Assembly: GCA_025352225.1 (NCBI GenBank)
Contig: JANXTT010000132.1
Span: 1 to 53,826, forward strand
DNA: 53,826 nt
Reading direction: 5' to 3'
DNA from: Mucilaginibacter sp.
Lineage (GTDB): Bacteria > Bacteroidota > Bacteroidia > Sphingobacteriales > Sphingobacteriaceae
The translations under genes and the position numbers were made by a program. Each line of letters starts with the position of its first letter. The stretch's first letter is position 1. Positions 1 to 9,349 of the stretch are shown piece by piece. The notes under the pieces are model-generated. The model was given only the letters and a program-made list of their open reading frames with translations. It did no database searches and was not told where the DNA came from.

Positions 1-350
1 GTATCAAGTATCAAGTATTTTTTTTAAGAGGGAACATTGGTAAAAATGGGTGTTTTTAAAATAGTATCAAGTATCAAGTATTTTTTTTAAGAGGGAACAT
101 TGGTAAAAATGGGTGTTTTTAAAATAGTATCAAGTAGCTAGTATCAAGTATCAAGTATTTTTTTTAAGAGGGACCATGGGTAAAAATGGGTGTTTTTAAA
201 ATAGTATCAAGTAGCTAGTATCAAGTATGAAGTATTTTTTTTAAGAGGGAACATTGGTAAAAATGGGTGTTTTTAAAATAGTATCAAGTAGCTAGTATCA
301 AGTATCAAGTATGTTTTTTTAAGGGTGAACATGGGTAAAAGTGGGTTAGG
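1..350. repeat. Tandem 63/77-bp intergenic repeat array
   Basis: Five head-to-tail units begin at 1, 64, 127, 204 and 281. Units 1 and 2 are identical 63-mers. Units 3 and 4 are 77 bp because they carry an extra 14-bp word, gtatcaagtagcta, at the front. Unit 5 is degenerate after about 320. Each unit starts with repeats of gtatcaagta and ends in gtgtttttaaaata. The array runs off the left edge, so its full length is unknown. No gene is visible in 1-515; 351-515 holds only the inverted word and the downstream flank of udk. Confidence 0.9.
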
Positions 351-372
351 ATCAAGCGTGTTTTCCAAAGTC

Positions 373-386
373 TAGCTACTTGATAC
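373..386 (-). repeat. Inverted copy of the repeat word
   Basis: tagctacttgatac here is the exact reverse complement of the 14-bp word gtatcaagtagcta found at 127, 204 and 281. A transcript of the array could fold back on this copy. It lies about 130 bases beyond the 3' end of udk. Confidence 0.8.
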
Positions 387-515
387 TTGCTACTCAAAAA
401 TTAGGATCGGGTATCATATGGCGTTTGCTTAAATTTTGCATCAGCTTAAATATAATGATAATTACCCATATTTTAGTCTCATGTGTTTGAATAGACGCAG
501 CGAGGTAATTGCCTT

Positions 516-1148
516 TTAACCTAGCAAGTTTTTCAGTTCCGCAGATATTTCCTCAGTAATTTTTATAATATCGTCAGCAACGTGGGTGTTGTTGGTAATC
601 ACTTTCTGGCATTCATGTTTGTAAGGTACCAAATACTCATTATAGGCAGGTACAACATGGTGCAGCCATTTGTACATTACATCATCGTTAGAGTAACCAC
701 GTTCAACCAAATCGCGGTTCATGCGGCGTTTTAACGCAATTTCTTCGTCGGCATCAATAAAAATTTTCAGGTCAAGCAGTTGAGCGATAGGCCTGAAATG
801 TAAAATAAATAAACCTTCTACAATAATAATAGAGGCGGGTTTTATCTCTAATGTTTTAGGTATGGCGTTTGGATTATTAAAAGTATATTCCTTTTTGTAG
901 ATGGTTTTTCCGTTAAGCAAGTCGCTCAGGTCATGCTCAAAAAGGTTGTGGTCAATTGTGGCGGGTACATCAAAGTTGTACAGTTTGTTTTCCTCGGCTG
1001 TCATATTATGCGCTACCTGGATGTAATAATCATCCTGCGACAGCAGACATACCTCGTTGGGTTTAAAATGTTTTAAAAAGCATTTCAAAAAAAAGGTTTT
1101 ACCCGAGCCACTACCACCGGCAATGCCTATAATAAAAGGTTTATTCAT
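516..1148 (-). CDS. udk: Uridine kinase
   Basis: Phosphorylates uridine and cytidine to UMP and CMP in pyrimidine salvage, in the cytoplasm. The 210-residue protein has the P-loop GGSGSGKT at residues 11-18 (Lys17) near the N-terminus, and the family-typical SQDDYY segment and IIVEGLF strand further on. Length fits the uridine kinase/phosphoribulokinase-like family. Its ATG overlaps the stop of the upstream LysM gene by 8 bp, so the two are probably translationally coupled. Function is known for the family; assignment here is from motifs. Confidence 0.93.
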   Translation of the reverse strand: MNKPFIIGIAGGSGSGKTFFLKCFLKHFKPNEVCLLSQDDYYIQVAHNMTAEENKLYNFDVPATIDHNLFEHDLSDLLNGKTIYKKEYTFNNPNAIPKTLEIKPASIIIVEGLFILHFRPIAQLLDLKIFIDADEEIALKRRMNRDLVERGYSNDDVMYKWLHHVVPAYNEYLVPYKHECQKVITNNTHVADDIIKITEEISAELKNLLG

Positions 1149-2124
1149 TGGGGCTACCGTAGCTAATTACTACCCGAAAGCGTTTATCAATTGCCCCCAG
1201 CGATTCGGCAACACCTCTGGTCATTACCATAATGGCATCTTTGGTGTTTTCGTTTTCTGTAAAACGGCCCACTACCTTTGCAAAGGTAGTCCGGTTAGTC
1301 ATGGGGTTAGTTATTTTTATCACCGTACCAACTGGAGCCGTGCGGTGTAAAACTAATTTTTTGTTCGGATCAAGGTCATTTGTGTTCTCGGTCCAAATTG
1401 CAACACCTTTCTCGTTTTTTTCATATAAACCAAAGCGGTTTGAGCGCCGTGCGGGGCTATCTGCACTATCAGCCGCAGCAGCAACCAATGTAGAATCGCG
1501 TTTAGCAACAGGTGTTTCAAGTTCTTTTTCTATAGGTTTCTCAATATACTTTTCAACTGGTTTTGTAACTGCTTTTTCGGCGGGTGGAGGGGTGGCTTTA
1601 ACAAGTAGTATCTGCCCGGGAGTTAAATTGGTTGATTTTAAGTTGTTCATGCTGATAATGTCAGCAACTTTAGTATTAAACCTGCGCGAAATTGCATACA
1701 AGGTTTCTCCGGCCGATACTTTGTATTGTGTGGTTGATGCCGTAGTTTCTGAAACCGTTTGTTGTGTTGTAACCTCGGGTTTTTGAGCCTTAGGCTGCAT
1801 AACAGCAGCAGCAACAGGCATAATCGGTTTAGCTTGCGTTGCTTTTACAGCTTTTTGGTCATCAAATGGCAAATCTGTTGGCACTTTAATAAGCTGGCCT
1901 ATAGTTAGCGTGGCGAGGTTTTTATTATAGGCGATAACAGCTTTTGGAGCAACATGATATTTGCGGGCAATGGAAAAGAAGTTTTCTTTGGGTTCAACTT
2001 TATGCAGAATAATTTTTTTTCCGTTTTGATTCTCAACCCCTGTAGAATCGCGTGATGATATAGCGAATAGTGATGTGGATAGGCATGAGAACAAGGAGGC
2101 AGTTAATAAAAATTTTAATTTCAT
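1141..2124 (-). CDS. Secreted protein with two LysM domains and an RlpA-like barrel
   Basis: A 327-residue exported protein, probably periplasmic and peptidoglycan-bound. Residues 1-21 form a signal peptide. LysM domains lie at about 38-82 and 132-176, separated by a Thr/Gln/Ala-rich linker; a second Pro/Glu/Lys-rich linker leads to a C-terminal domain (about 240-325) resembling the double-psi beta-barrel of RlpA-type proteins. LysM domains bind glycan chains; whether the barrel is enzymatic cannot be judged here. It starts 20 bp after the upstream DUF4905-like gene and overlaps udk, suggesting a three-gene operon. Confidence 0.85.
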   Translation of the reverse strand: MKLKFLLTASLFSCLSTSLFAISSRDSTGVENQNGKKIILHKVEPKENFFSIARKYHVAPKAVIAYNKNLATLTIGQLIKVPTDLPFDDQKAVKATQAKPIMPVAAAVMQPKAQKPEVTTQQTVSETTASTTQYKVSAGETLYAISRRFNTKVADIISMNNLKSTNLTPGQILLVKATPPPAEKAVTKPVEKYIEKPIEKELETPVAKRDSTLVAAAADSADSPARRSNRFGLYEKNEKGVAIWTENTNDLDPNKKLVLHRTAPVGTVIKITNPMTNRTTFAKVVGRFTENENTKDAIMVMTRGVAESLGAIDKRFRVVISYGSPNE

Positions 2125-2144
2125 TATTGTTTTTTAAACAGCAG

Positions 2145-2906
2145 TTATAAATTTAAAACCTTTAGCTCAGTTTTATTTTTAATAAAGATCAATTGCGACC
2201 GGTGCATTATAAACGCTTCAGGTTGCAGTTTTTGTATCTTATCATTTAATAAATCTTCAAAAACAAGGCTTCCATCTTTAAAAATGAATAATATTTGTTG
2301 CAGTTCGCCCTGATTTATGGAGTGCAAAGATACAATTCTAAAGTTATTGTACTCCATATAATGGATATTGCCAGTTATTTGCCCTTTTAAAAATGGTTTC
2401 ACATCATCACTAACATCAGGAAGCGTAAAAGGTAAGGTAATGTTTTGTTGTACCGGTAAATCAATAGCGGCATCATAGCTCCTTATAATGGAACCTGTTT
2501 TAGCGTCAACTAGCAGTAGCTTTTGTGGCAATACTTGGGTACTATAAACAATTGGGCCATTTATGCTGATGTGCCGAATGGCATAGGTATAATTACTCCA
2601 TAACAGGGCTGCTGTTATACCATTAATTGCAGTTAAACCCTTATGTACCGGGCTTTGGGCCGATTCATAACCATGTAAAAATACCACCTCATTAAAGCAA
2701 GCCTCTAAACCAATTAGCCAATTTTCGGGTTGAGTTAGGTTAATAAAATTGGTTTTACCTGTTTTAAGGTCAACCGCCGCAAATGATGCTTGTTTATTGG
2801 CGGCGTTACGTACTTCGGTATATAAAAGTTCGGTATCAGGGTCTATAATAAACTTCCATATCTCGCCGTTAAAGCCTTCGTTTATATGTGTTTGTAACAA
2901 AATCAT
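2145..2906 (-). CDS. DUF4905-like protein of unknown function
   Basis: A 253-residue protein without signal peptide or membrane segment. The repeated strand pattern (for example a VDAKTGSIIRSYD segment) looks like WD/PQQ-type beta-propeller blades, in which a stored value is compared with a current one. I recall this as the Bacteroidota family DUF4905, but that is from memory and not verified. First gene of the minus-strand set with the LysM protein and udk. No biochemical role can be given. Confidence 0.75.
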   Translation of the reverse strand: MILLQTHINEGFNGEIWKFIIDPDTELLYTEVRNAANKQASFAAVDLKTGKTNFINLTQPENWLIGLEACFNEVVFLHGYESAQSPVHKGLTAINGITAALLWSNYTYAIRHISINGPIVYSTQVLPQKLLLVDAKTGSIIRSYDAAIDLPVQQNITLPFTLPDVSDDVKPFLKGQITGNIHYMEYNNFRIVSLHSINQGELQQILFIFKDGSLVFEDLLNDKIQKLQPEAFIMHRSQLIFIKNKTELKVLNL

Positions 2907-2974
2907 TTATTTACGGCGCAAATATGAGGTAAAATATTAAAGTTTATAAACATTGTTTAAAAGCCCATAAAAAC

Positions 2975-3005
2975 AAAAAACGGCTTTTTGGAAGCCGTTT
3001 TTTTG
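2975..3005 (-). terminator. Rho-independent terminator after the porin gene
   Basis: Hairpin with arms aaaacggctt and aagccgtttt around a short loop, flanked by A and T tracts on both sides, so it could work in both directions. It sits 17 bases beyond the stop of the minus-strand porin gene and separates it from the DUF4905-LysM-udk set. Confidence 0.85.
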
Positions 3006-3021
3006 TTTTATGCTTTATACT

Positions 3022-4554
3022 TTAAAACCTTACGCCTAACGTTAAAAAAACATTGTTATAGGTGCGGTTTAAATTTGCATACGGGCTGGGTAATGCCGAT
3101 GATCCGCTAAGTACATAAGGGTAAACCGTTTGTGATGAGGTTACATTGGCATAAGTGACATCAAAATAATAAATTCCAGACCGATAACCGAAGCCACCGC
3201 TCGCAGTTTTTGTTGCATCGCCATAAGTTGTGTTCTTTAACGGGTTACCTTGTATGCCGTATCCACCTCTTAACGCAAAACTACTATTAAGCTTTAACTC
3301 GCCGCCAACATGCAGGTTAACAGTTGATTTATATAAACTCGTAATATCGCGATTGTCATTGGTGGAATTATACGTACTTGGGTCATTAGTATATCCTGCG
3401 GCAGTAGTGGTGCTATTATCCAAATGAATTGATGAATAATCCATAAATTCGGCGTCGGCAGTTAAAAAGCCATATTGCTGAAAAAATACCGCCACACCAC
3501 CGCTAAGTTTTAGTGGCGTGCGTAAACTGTACGAGAGTGGATAGTTGGCTGGCCCATCGCTATAGTTTTTATTACCAATGTATTGCGTTCCTAATGATTC
3601 ACTGTAACTATCGTCAATTGTATACCATGTTGGTGTAGTTATGCTACCGCCAATTCTTAACGTTTCTACAGGTTTAAAAATAAAGCCCAATGAAGCATTA
3701 AAACCAGTGCCTTTAGTAGTTTGATCTTGTTTGTATTGCGAGCTGTAGTTAAACTTATCTATATATTGAAAGCCGGTTTCCGTAAATACAGAGGTTGCAT
3801 TATATCTAAGTGATTTAATGCCGATACCTAACCCTAGATAAAACTTATTTTCGAAGTTTGCGCCCATCGATAAATCAAATGATGACTGCCCTCCCGATCT
3901 AACCGTGTTTACAATTTGATTAGTTGGGGCATTTACATTGGCGCGGTAAATAGATCCATTAGATGTATGGCCGATACTGTCAATCAAATATTCATTAAAA
4001 GCAAAGTTTTGTAATGAACCATCATTAAAGGTATTAGGGTCCGCATTGGCTAATTGCTTATAATAGTTAGTAATAGAACTGCCCGTATTTGTACCGCCGT
4101 AATTAACATTCTCATAGAAGTCACTATTCCGGTTATAAGATATTCCGAAGTTTAAACTCAACAAACCGGAATATTTATCTTCATTAGCAGGCCTGTTAAA
4201 CCGGGTATAAAACACGGCTGACGCGTTGTTGAAATTTACTGTACCAGTGCTGGCATTGTTTGCCTGAGCTTTAGAAGTAGGCGTGCCAAAAAAATTAGAA
4301 TTGACTTGCGAATAATTAAATTCGGGTGTTATACTTAATTCTGATTTGGTAAAAAAGCCTAGCCCCGCGGGGTTTCCGCTAATGGAGCTCAAATCTCCAC
4401 CAATTGCTGTACCCGCGTTCCCTAAACCTTTAATACGGGCGGTTGAGCCGTTTTGCGACTGTGAAAATCTTAACGCGTCGACGGAGTATTGGGCAAAGCT
4501 ATTCTTTGTAATGGCTACTATAACCATCACACTTAAAATATATTTAATTTTCAT
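3022..4554 (-). CDS. OmpP1/FadL-type outer-membrane protein
   Basis: A 510-residue outer-membrane beta-barrel. Residues 1-21 are a signal peptide ending SFAQ; a short N-terminal segment with the GNAGTAIGGD and NPAGL elements typical of the FadL/TodX transport family follows; the rest alternates Tyr/Phe-rich strands and ends in the aromatic LGVRF signature used for barrel insertion. FadL proteins pass hydrophobic substrates; Bacteroidota members are often called hemin or aromatic-compound porins, and the substrate here is unknown. The lipoprotein gene upstream ends 27 bp before it, so they are likely cotranscribed. Confidence 0.85.
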   Translation of the reverse strand: MKIKYILSVMVIVAITKNSFAQYSVDALRFSQSQNGSTARIKGLGNAGTAIGGDLSSISGNPAGLGFFTKSELSITPEFNYSQVNSNFFGTPTSKAQANNASTGTVNFNNASAVFYTRFNRPANEDKYSGLLSLNFGISYNRNSDFYENVNYGGTNTGSSITNYYKQLANADPNTFNDGSLQNFAFNEYLIDSIGHTSNGSIYRANVNAPTNQIVNTVRSGGQSSFDLSMGANFENKFYLGLGIGIKSLRYNATSVFTETGFQYIDKFNYSSQYKQDQTTKGTGFNASLGFIFKPVETLRIGGSITTPTWYTIDDSYSESLGTQYIGNKNYSDGPANYPLSYSLRTPLKLSGGVAVFFQQYGFLTADAEFMDYSSIHLDNSTTTAAGYTNDPSTYNSTNDNRDITSLYKSTVNLHVGGELKLNSSFALRGGYGIQGNPLKNTTYGDATKTASGGFGYRSGIYYFDVTYANVTSSQTVYPYVLSGSSALPSPYANLNRTYNNVFLTLGVRF

Positions 4555-4581
4555 AGATGTATATGTGCTGCTTTTATTGTT

Positions 4582-5550
4582 TTATCTGCCCGGCCTTGAA
4601 CTTCCGTTGCTTCTGCTTCCGCCGTCGCCACCTCCCGAGGATGAACTCCCGCTAGATGAGCCCGAACTAGATGGATAAGACTGCGTTTGCGGGCGAGATT
4701 GTTGCACCTGCGGCTGTTGTTGCACCTGCGGCTGTTGTTGCTGTTGCGGACGGGATTGTTGTACCCGAGGTTCTTGTTGCTGTTGTGGCCTGGATTGTTG
4801 TACTTGTTGCTGTTGTGGCGAATTATAAGCCCCAGGGCGGCCTCCATAACTATTCACGCCAGTTCTAACTGGCCGGCCTCCACTTGTTGGATAATACCCA
4901 GAGCCTGCATTTCCGTTAGCATAGCCAGTACCCAACCCTCTACTGGCCATAGTTGGATAACCTGTGCCGCGGTATGGGCGAGGATTATTGTAAGTGCGGG
5001 CAACATTATAATACGAATAAACACCCCAATAAGGTGATGCTCCATATCCTGATATTGAACCGTAATAATAAGGGCTGTAACCGTAATAAGGGCTATAACC
5101 ATATGGGCTGTATGAATAGTAGGGGCTGTAACCATAATAATTACCCATCCAAACATTGCCAAACCCAAATCCAAAACCTACACTTAAGCCGCTGTAATAT
5201 GGGTTAAAGTTGCCGTAGTATAAATTATCATAATATGATGTTACAAAGGGTGAGTAGTTATAAAACCGATTGATACGCGCGGCATAGCTATCATAATAAT
5301 AATAGTCATCGCCGTACGCGTTATTGTCTGCGTAATTATCCCTGCGGATATTATCTGTTTGATATTCATCCTTGCGATACGTGGTTTCGGCAGGCGGTGT
5401 ATATTGTGCCTGGTCGCCAGCTTTGGCCTTGGTAAAATACACGTCGTCGTTATCGGTAGTTTGTGTTGATGCTATTTTATTTTGAGTAGAACAGGAACTT
5501 AATGCTATCGCACCAATTATTATTATTCCTTTTATAATGTCCCGTTTCAT
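4582..5550 (-). CDS. Lipoprotein with Tyr/Gly-rich and Gln-rich low-complexity regions
   Basis: Unrecognised 322-residue protein. A lipoprotein signal ends in LSSC with Cys20 as the likely lipidated residue. Three zones follow: an Asp/Tyr-rich zone (about 60-100), a zone of short PYYGYSPYYG-like repeats (about 135-180), and a zone of QQSRPQQQQ repeats (about 245-290) ending in a Ser/Gly tail. Such composition suggests a flexible surface or adhesive segment, but this is inference. The porin gene follows at 27 bp. Codon repeats here create many spurious open frames on both strands. Confidence 0.75.
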   Translation of the reverse strand: MKRDIIKGIIIIGAIALSSCSTQNKIASTQTTDNDDVYFTKAKAGDQAQYTPPAETTYRKDEYQTDNIRRDNYADNNAYGDDYYYYDSYAARINRFYNYSPFVTSYYDNLYYGNFNPYYSGLSVGFGFGFGNVWMGNYYGYSPYYSYSPYGYSPYYGYSPYYYGSISGYGASPYWGVYSYYNVARTYNNPRPYRGTGYPTMASRGLGTGYANGNAGSGYYPTSGGRPVRTGVNSYGGRPGAYNSPQQQQVQQSRPQQQQEPRVQQSRPQQQQQPQVQQQPQVQQSRPQTQSYPSSSGSSSGSSSSGGGDGGSRSNGSSRPGR

Positions 5551-5567
5551 TTTATGTTGATTAAAAG

Positions 5568-5596
5568 TTTAAATAAAGTATAAATTTATAAATTTG
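5568..5596 (+). promoter_or_regulatory. Candidate Bacteroidota promoter of proS
   Basis: TAAATTTG at 5589-5596 matches the Bacteroidota -7 consensus TAnnTTTG, with TTTA at 5568-5571 in place of the -33 TTTG at a suitable spacing. It is 45 bases before the proS ATG in the 91-bp region shared with the divergent lipoprotein gene. Confidence 0.55.
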
Positions 5597-5641
5597 GCGT
5601 TAATAACATCATAATTCATTAGTCAAATTTTATTCCACTCT

Positions 5642-7114
5642 ATGAGCAAAGGCATTATTAGTAAAGACGAAGATTATTCGCAATGGTTTAATGACCTTGT
5701 AATTAAAGCTGATTTAGCAGAGCATTCAGCCGTAAGGGGTTGTATGGTCATTAAACCGTACGGATATTCCATTTGGGAAAAAATGCAGGCCGTGCTCGAT
5801 CAAATGTTTAAAGATACCGGTCACAGCAATGCCTATTTTCCATTATTTATCCCAAAATCGTTTTTTTCAAAAGAAGCCAGTCACGTTGATGGATTTGCTA
5901 AAGAATGTGCGGTTGTTACACATTACCGTTTAAAGAACGATGGTAATGGTAATATTATTGTGGATGAAGATGCCAAATTAGAAGAAGAATTAATTGTACG
6001 GCCAACATCAGAAACCATCATTTGGAACACCTATAAAGGATGGATACAATCATACCGCGATCTGCCTTTGCTGATTAACCAATGGGCCAATGTAGTGCGT
6101 TGGGAAATGCGTACGCGCTTATTTTTACGTACCACCGAATTTTTATGGCAGGAGGGGCATACCGCCCACGCCACCGCCGAAGAAGCAATTGCCGAAACCG
6201 AACAAATGCTGCATGTATATGCCGACTTTGCCGAAAACTGGCTGGCACTACCTGTTATAAAAGGGCGTAAAACTGCCAACGAGCGCTTTGCCGGGGCCTT
6301 GGATACTTATTGCATTGAGGCCTTAATGCAGGACGGAAAAGCCCTGCAAGCTGGTACATCGCACTTTTTGGGTCAAAATTTCGCTAAAGCGTTTGATGTA
6401 AAGTTTACCAGTAAAGAGGGTAAGTTAGACCATGTTTGGGCCACCTCATGGGGGGTATCAACCCGATTAATGGGGGCTTTGGTAATGGCGCATTCTGATG
6501 ATTCGGGATTGGTATTGCCACCTAAACTGGCACCTATCCAGGTAGTTATTGTACCTATTTTCAGAAGCGATGAAGAACTGGCACAAATATCTGCCGTAGT
6601 TGATGGCTTATCCAAAGCATTGAAAGCTAAAAATATACGTGTAAAATACGATAACCGGGATACCCAGCGCCCGGGTTTTAAATTTGCCGAATACGAGTTA
6701 AAAGGTATCCCGTTAAGGGTTGCTATAGGCGGCCGCGATTTAGCCAACGGTACTGCCGAACTTGCCCGTCGTGATACTAAAACTAAGGAAACTGTACAAC
6801 AAGAAGGTTTGGTTGATCATATTGAACAATTGTTGGAAGAGATCCAAAAAAATATATTCCAAAAGGCCTTAACTTTCCGTAACGAGAACACACGCGAGGC
6901 AAACACCTACGATGAGTTCAAAAAGATGCTTGACGATACCCCGGGCTTTATATCTGCCCATTGGGACGGCACGCCAGAAACCGAGCAACGCATTAAAGAA
7001 GAAACAAAAGCTACCATACGCTGTATCCCGCTTGATAATAAACTGGAAGACGGCGCGTGTATATTATCAGGCAAACCATCAACACAAAGGGTGCTGTTTG
7101 CAAGGGCTTATTAA
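5642..7114 (+). CDS. proS: Prolyl-tRNA synthetase (archaeal/eukaryal type)
   Basis: Charges tRNA-Pro with proline in the cytoplasm. The 490-residue length, the N-terminal [18 protein letters not shown] region, the class II motif 2 stretch ([25 protein letters not shown], written here only as a landmark around residues 150-175), the motif 3 region near [11 protein letters not shown] and the C-terminal FARAY tail are those of the shorter, editing-domain-lacking ProRS form. The C-terminal cysteines usual for a zinc site are reduced here. Its stop abuts a palindromic repeat that supplies a strong hairpin. Confidence 0.95.
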   Translation: MSKGIISKDEDYSQWFNDLVIKADLAEHSAVRGCMVIKPYGYSIWEKMQAVLDQMFKDTGHSNAYFPLFIPKSFFSKEASHVDGFAKECAVVTHYRLKNDGNGNIIVDEDAKLEEELIVRPTSETIIWNTYKGWIQSYRDLPLLINQWANVVRWEMRTRLFLRTTEFLWQEGHTAHATAEEAIAETEQMLHVYADFAENWLALPVIKGRKTANERFAGALDTYCIEALMQDGKALQAGTSHFLGQNFAKAFDVKFTSKEGKLDHVWATSWGVSTRLMGALVMAHSDDSGLVLPPKLAPIQVVIVPIFRSDEELAQISAVVDGLSKALKAKNIRVKYDNRDTQRPGFKFAEYELKGIPLRVAIGGRDLANGTAELARRDTKTKETVQQEGLVDHIEQLLEEIQKNIFQKALTFRNENTREANTYDEFKKMLDDTPGFISAHWDGTPETEQRIKEETKATIRCIPLDNKLEDGACILSGKPSTQRVLFARAY

Positions 7115-7276
7115 GCCTCACCTAAAGTCCTCTCCAAAGGAGAGGACTTTAGAATTGAAAAACTAAAATAGATAGTTTTAAGAAGATATATTTTAAAAAT
7201 AAAAGGTTAAAAACAATATAAACGCTCCCTTAGGAGCTTAAAACTCCCTCTCCTTTGGAGAGGGGCGGGGTGAGGC
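7115..7276. repeat. MITE-like palindromic intergenic repeat
   Basis: A 162-bp stretch bounded by gcctcacc (7115-7122) and its exact inverse ggtgaggc (7269-7276). Just inside each end is a version of ctctccaaaggagagg (7130-7145 and its mirror at 7249-7264), so both ends are related in inverted orientation around an AT-rich core. It fills the whole gap between proS and the next gene and ends 3 bp before that gene's ATG. Confidence 0.75.
7123..7151 (+). terminator. Strong hairpin after proS
   Basis: Perfect 13-bp stem (taaagtcctctcc with its complement) and a 3-base loop, beginning 9 bases after the proS stop. It is part of the palindromic repeat and has no long T tract, so it could act as a terminator or as an RNA-stabilising hairpin. 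Confidence 0.6.
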
Positions 7277-7279
7277 CAT

Positions 7280-8419
7280 ATGAAATTCGCAACTAAAGCA
7301 ATACATGCCGGGCAGGAGCCCGATCCAACAACAGGTGCCGTAATGACACCCATATACCAAACATCCACTTACTGGCAAAAATCGCCTGGAGATAATAAAG
7401 GGTTTGAGTATTCGCGCGGTACAAACCCCACCCGTAAGGCGTTGGAAGGTTGCCTTGCCGCGCTCGAAAATGCTAAATACGGACTGGCGTTTTCTAGCGG
7501 GATGGGTGCTACCGACGCCGTGCTTAAGTTATTGAGCCCTGGCGATGAAGTTATCACCGGCGATGATCTATACGGCGGTTCGTACCGGATATTTACCAAG
7601 ATATTTGCCAATTACGGCATCAAATTTTATTTCATCAACCTGGCTGATCCGGCCAACGTTTTACCTTATATTAACGATAATACCAAGCTGATCTGGATAG
7701 AAACACCTACTAATCCAACTATGCAGATCGTTGATATTGAAGGTGTGGCAAAAATCGCGAAAGCAAAAAATGTAGTACTGGCTGTTGATAATACTTTCGC
7801 TTCGCCCTACTTGCAAAACCCTATTGATCTGGGTGCCGATATTGTGATGCACTCGGTTACTAAGTACCTTGGCGGCCACTCTGATGTGGTAATGGGTGCG
7901 CTAATGCTCAATGATGAGGATCTGTATAAGCGGCTATGGTTTATATACAACGCTTGCGGCGCTACTCCTGGTCCGCAGGATAGTTTTTTAGTGTTGCGCG
8001 GCATTAAAACCCTGCACCTGCGCATGCGGGCACATTGCGAAAATGGCCGCCTGATAGCCGAATATTTAAAAAATCATCCCAAAGTTGACAAAATATACTG
8101 GCCGGGCTTTACCGATCACCCAAATCATCACATCGCTAAAAAACAAATGCGCGATTTTGGTGGGATGATCTCTATAACCCTGAAAGGTGCCAGTTTGGAA
8201 GATACTTTTAAAGTGGCATCATCTTTCAAAGTATTCACCCTTGCCGAATCATTAGGCGGGGTAGAGTCATTGATCAATCACCCGGCCACCATGACACACG
8301 GCTCTATACCTAAAGACGTACGCGAAAAAGTGGGCGTAGTTGATAGCCTGCTGCGTTTAAGCGTAGGTGTAGAAGATATTGAAGATCTGCTGGATGATCT
8401 GAAACAAGCATTGGGATAG
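7280..8419 (+). CDS. metB: Cystathionine gamma-synthase/lyase-type PLP enzyme
   Basis: A 379-residue Cys/Met-metabolism PLP enzyme. It has the YSRGTNPTR substrate-phosphate region, the GDDLYGGSYR segment, the SSGMGA loop and the PLP-binding lysine in SVTKYLGGHSD (Lys195). Family members carry out gamma-replacement or gamma/beta-elimination in transsulfuration; synthase (metB) versus lyase cannot be settled from sequence by eye, so the symbol is tentative. The ATG lies 3 bp after the palindromic repeat, so any ribosome binding site (gaggggcgggg) is inside that repeat. Confidence 0.85.
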   Translation: MKFATKAIHAGQEPDPTTGAVMTPIYQTSTYWQKSPGDNKGFEYSRGTNPTRKALEGCLAALENAKYGLAFSSGMGATDAVLKLLSPGDEVITGDDLYGGSYRIFTKIFANYGIKFYFINLADPANVLPYINDNTKLIWIETPTNPTMQIVDIEGVAKIAKAKNVVLAVDNTFASPYLQNPIDLGADIVMHSVTKYLGGHSDVVMGALMLNDEDLYKRLWFIYNACGATPGPQDSFLVLRGIKTLHLRMRAHCENGRLIAEYLKNHPKVDKIYWPGFTDHPNHHIAKKQMRDFGGMISITLKGASLEDTFKVASSFKVFTLAESLGGVESLINHPATMTHGSIPKDVREKVGVVDSLLRLSVGVEDIEDLLDDLKQALG

Positions 8420-8455
8420 GATGGAAGGAATAAGTTGTAATTTCTTTGATCTATA

Positions 8456-9259
8456 ATGATAGAAAATCTTAAAGCTTTTCTGGATAGCAAAGTGCATCAA
8501 TACAATCGGCCGGAGTTTATTACCAACGATCCTATCATTATTCCGCACTTATTTACCAAAAAGCAGGATATCGAGATCATGGGTTTTTGGGCGGCAACAT
8601 TAGCCTGGGGGCAGCGGGTTACCATCATCAATAAATGTAAAGAACTCATTACCCTGTTGGATGGCGCCCCCCACGATTTTATAATGAACCATGAAGATAT
8701 AGACCTCAAAAAGCTACTCCAATTTAAACACCGCACTTTTAATGATATTGATACCCTGTATTTTATTTCGTTCTTCAGGCATCATTATAAACGGTCGGAA
8801 ACGCTGGAAACAGCATTTTTGCCACTTGGCTACCTAAATGACGAGGATGGGCGGCATGCAGCCCCTGATCAACAACTCACTACCCAAAACTCACTTAACC
8901 ACTTTCGCAGTTATTTCTTTTCCCTGCCCGATTACCCGCACCGCACCCAAAAGCATGTATCATCGCCGGCGCAAAAGTCGACCTGCAAACGGTTAAATAT
9001 GTTTTTGCGATGGATGGTACGTAAGGACGACTGTGGCGTAGACTTTGGCATATGGAACCATATTACTCCCGCCGATTTGATATGCCCCTGCGATCTTCAT
9101 GTTGACCGTGTGGCACGCAAACTCAAACTCATTACCCGTAAACAAACTGATTGGCAAACCGCCATTGAACTTACTGAACAATTAAAAAAGTTTGACCCCA
9201 CAGACCCGGTGAAATATGATTTCGCTTTGTTTGGATTGGGAATAGAGGAGAAGTTTTAG
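8456..9259 (+). CDS. TIGR02757 (DUF2400) family protein
   Basis: A 267-residue protein of a widespread bacterial family. Landmarks are the MGFWAATLAWGQR segment near residue 42, the FFRHHYK region, and the conserved RWMVRKDDCGVDFG followed by CDLHVDRVARKL in the C-terminal third, which is reminiscent of helix-hairpin-helix DNA glycosylases. No activity is established that I know of. It begins 36 bp after the PLP enzyme and is followed by a hairpin terminator. Confidence 0.88.
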   Translation: MIENLKAFLDSKVHQYNRPEFITNDPIIIPHLFTKKQDIEIMGFWAATLAWGQRVTIINKCKELITLLDGAPHDFIMNHEDIDLKKLLQFKHRTFNDIDTLYFISFFRHHYKRSETLETAFLPLGYLNDEDGRHAAPDQQLTTQNSLNHFRSYFFSLPDYPHRTQKHVSSPAQKSTCKRLNMFLRWMVRKDDCGVDFGIWNHITPADLICPCDLHVDRVARKLKLITRKQTDWQTAIELTEQLKKFDPTDPVKYDFALFGLGIEEKF

Positions 9260-9292
9260 GGTTGGAAAGCATATGTGTTTTAAGGATCTCAA

Positions 9293-9338
9293 AACCTAGA
9301 AGAAGCTATCAGTCTGACTGATAAGCTTATTCTAGGTT
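9293..9338. terminator. Hairpin between TIGR02757 gene and acidic protein gene
   Basis: Long imperfect inverted repeat: aacctaga at 9293 pairs with tctaggtt ending at 9338, and gaagctatcagt pairs with actgataagctt inside. It lies between converging genes, so it probably terminates both. Confidence 0.7.
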
Positions 9339-9349
9339 GAAAATATAGC

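Noticed and set aside
1..350. CRISPR array
   Set aside because: The units are whole 63/77-bp direct copies without unique spacers, and no cas genes are near.
1232..1786. Plus-strand frame of 184 codons
   Set aside because: It runs antisense to the LysM protein gene, which has clear domains.
4551..5207. Several long open frames on both strands across the Gln/Tyr-rich lipoprotein gene
   Set aside because: They are by-products of the repeated codons; none has a plausible protein composition or start.
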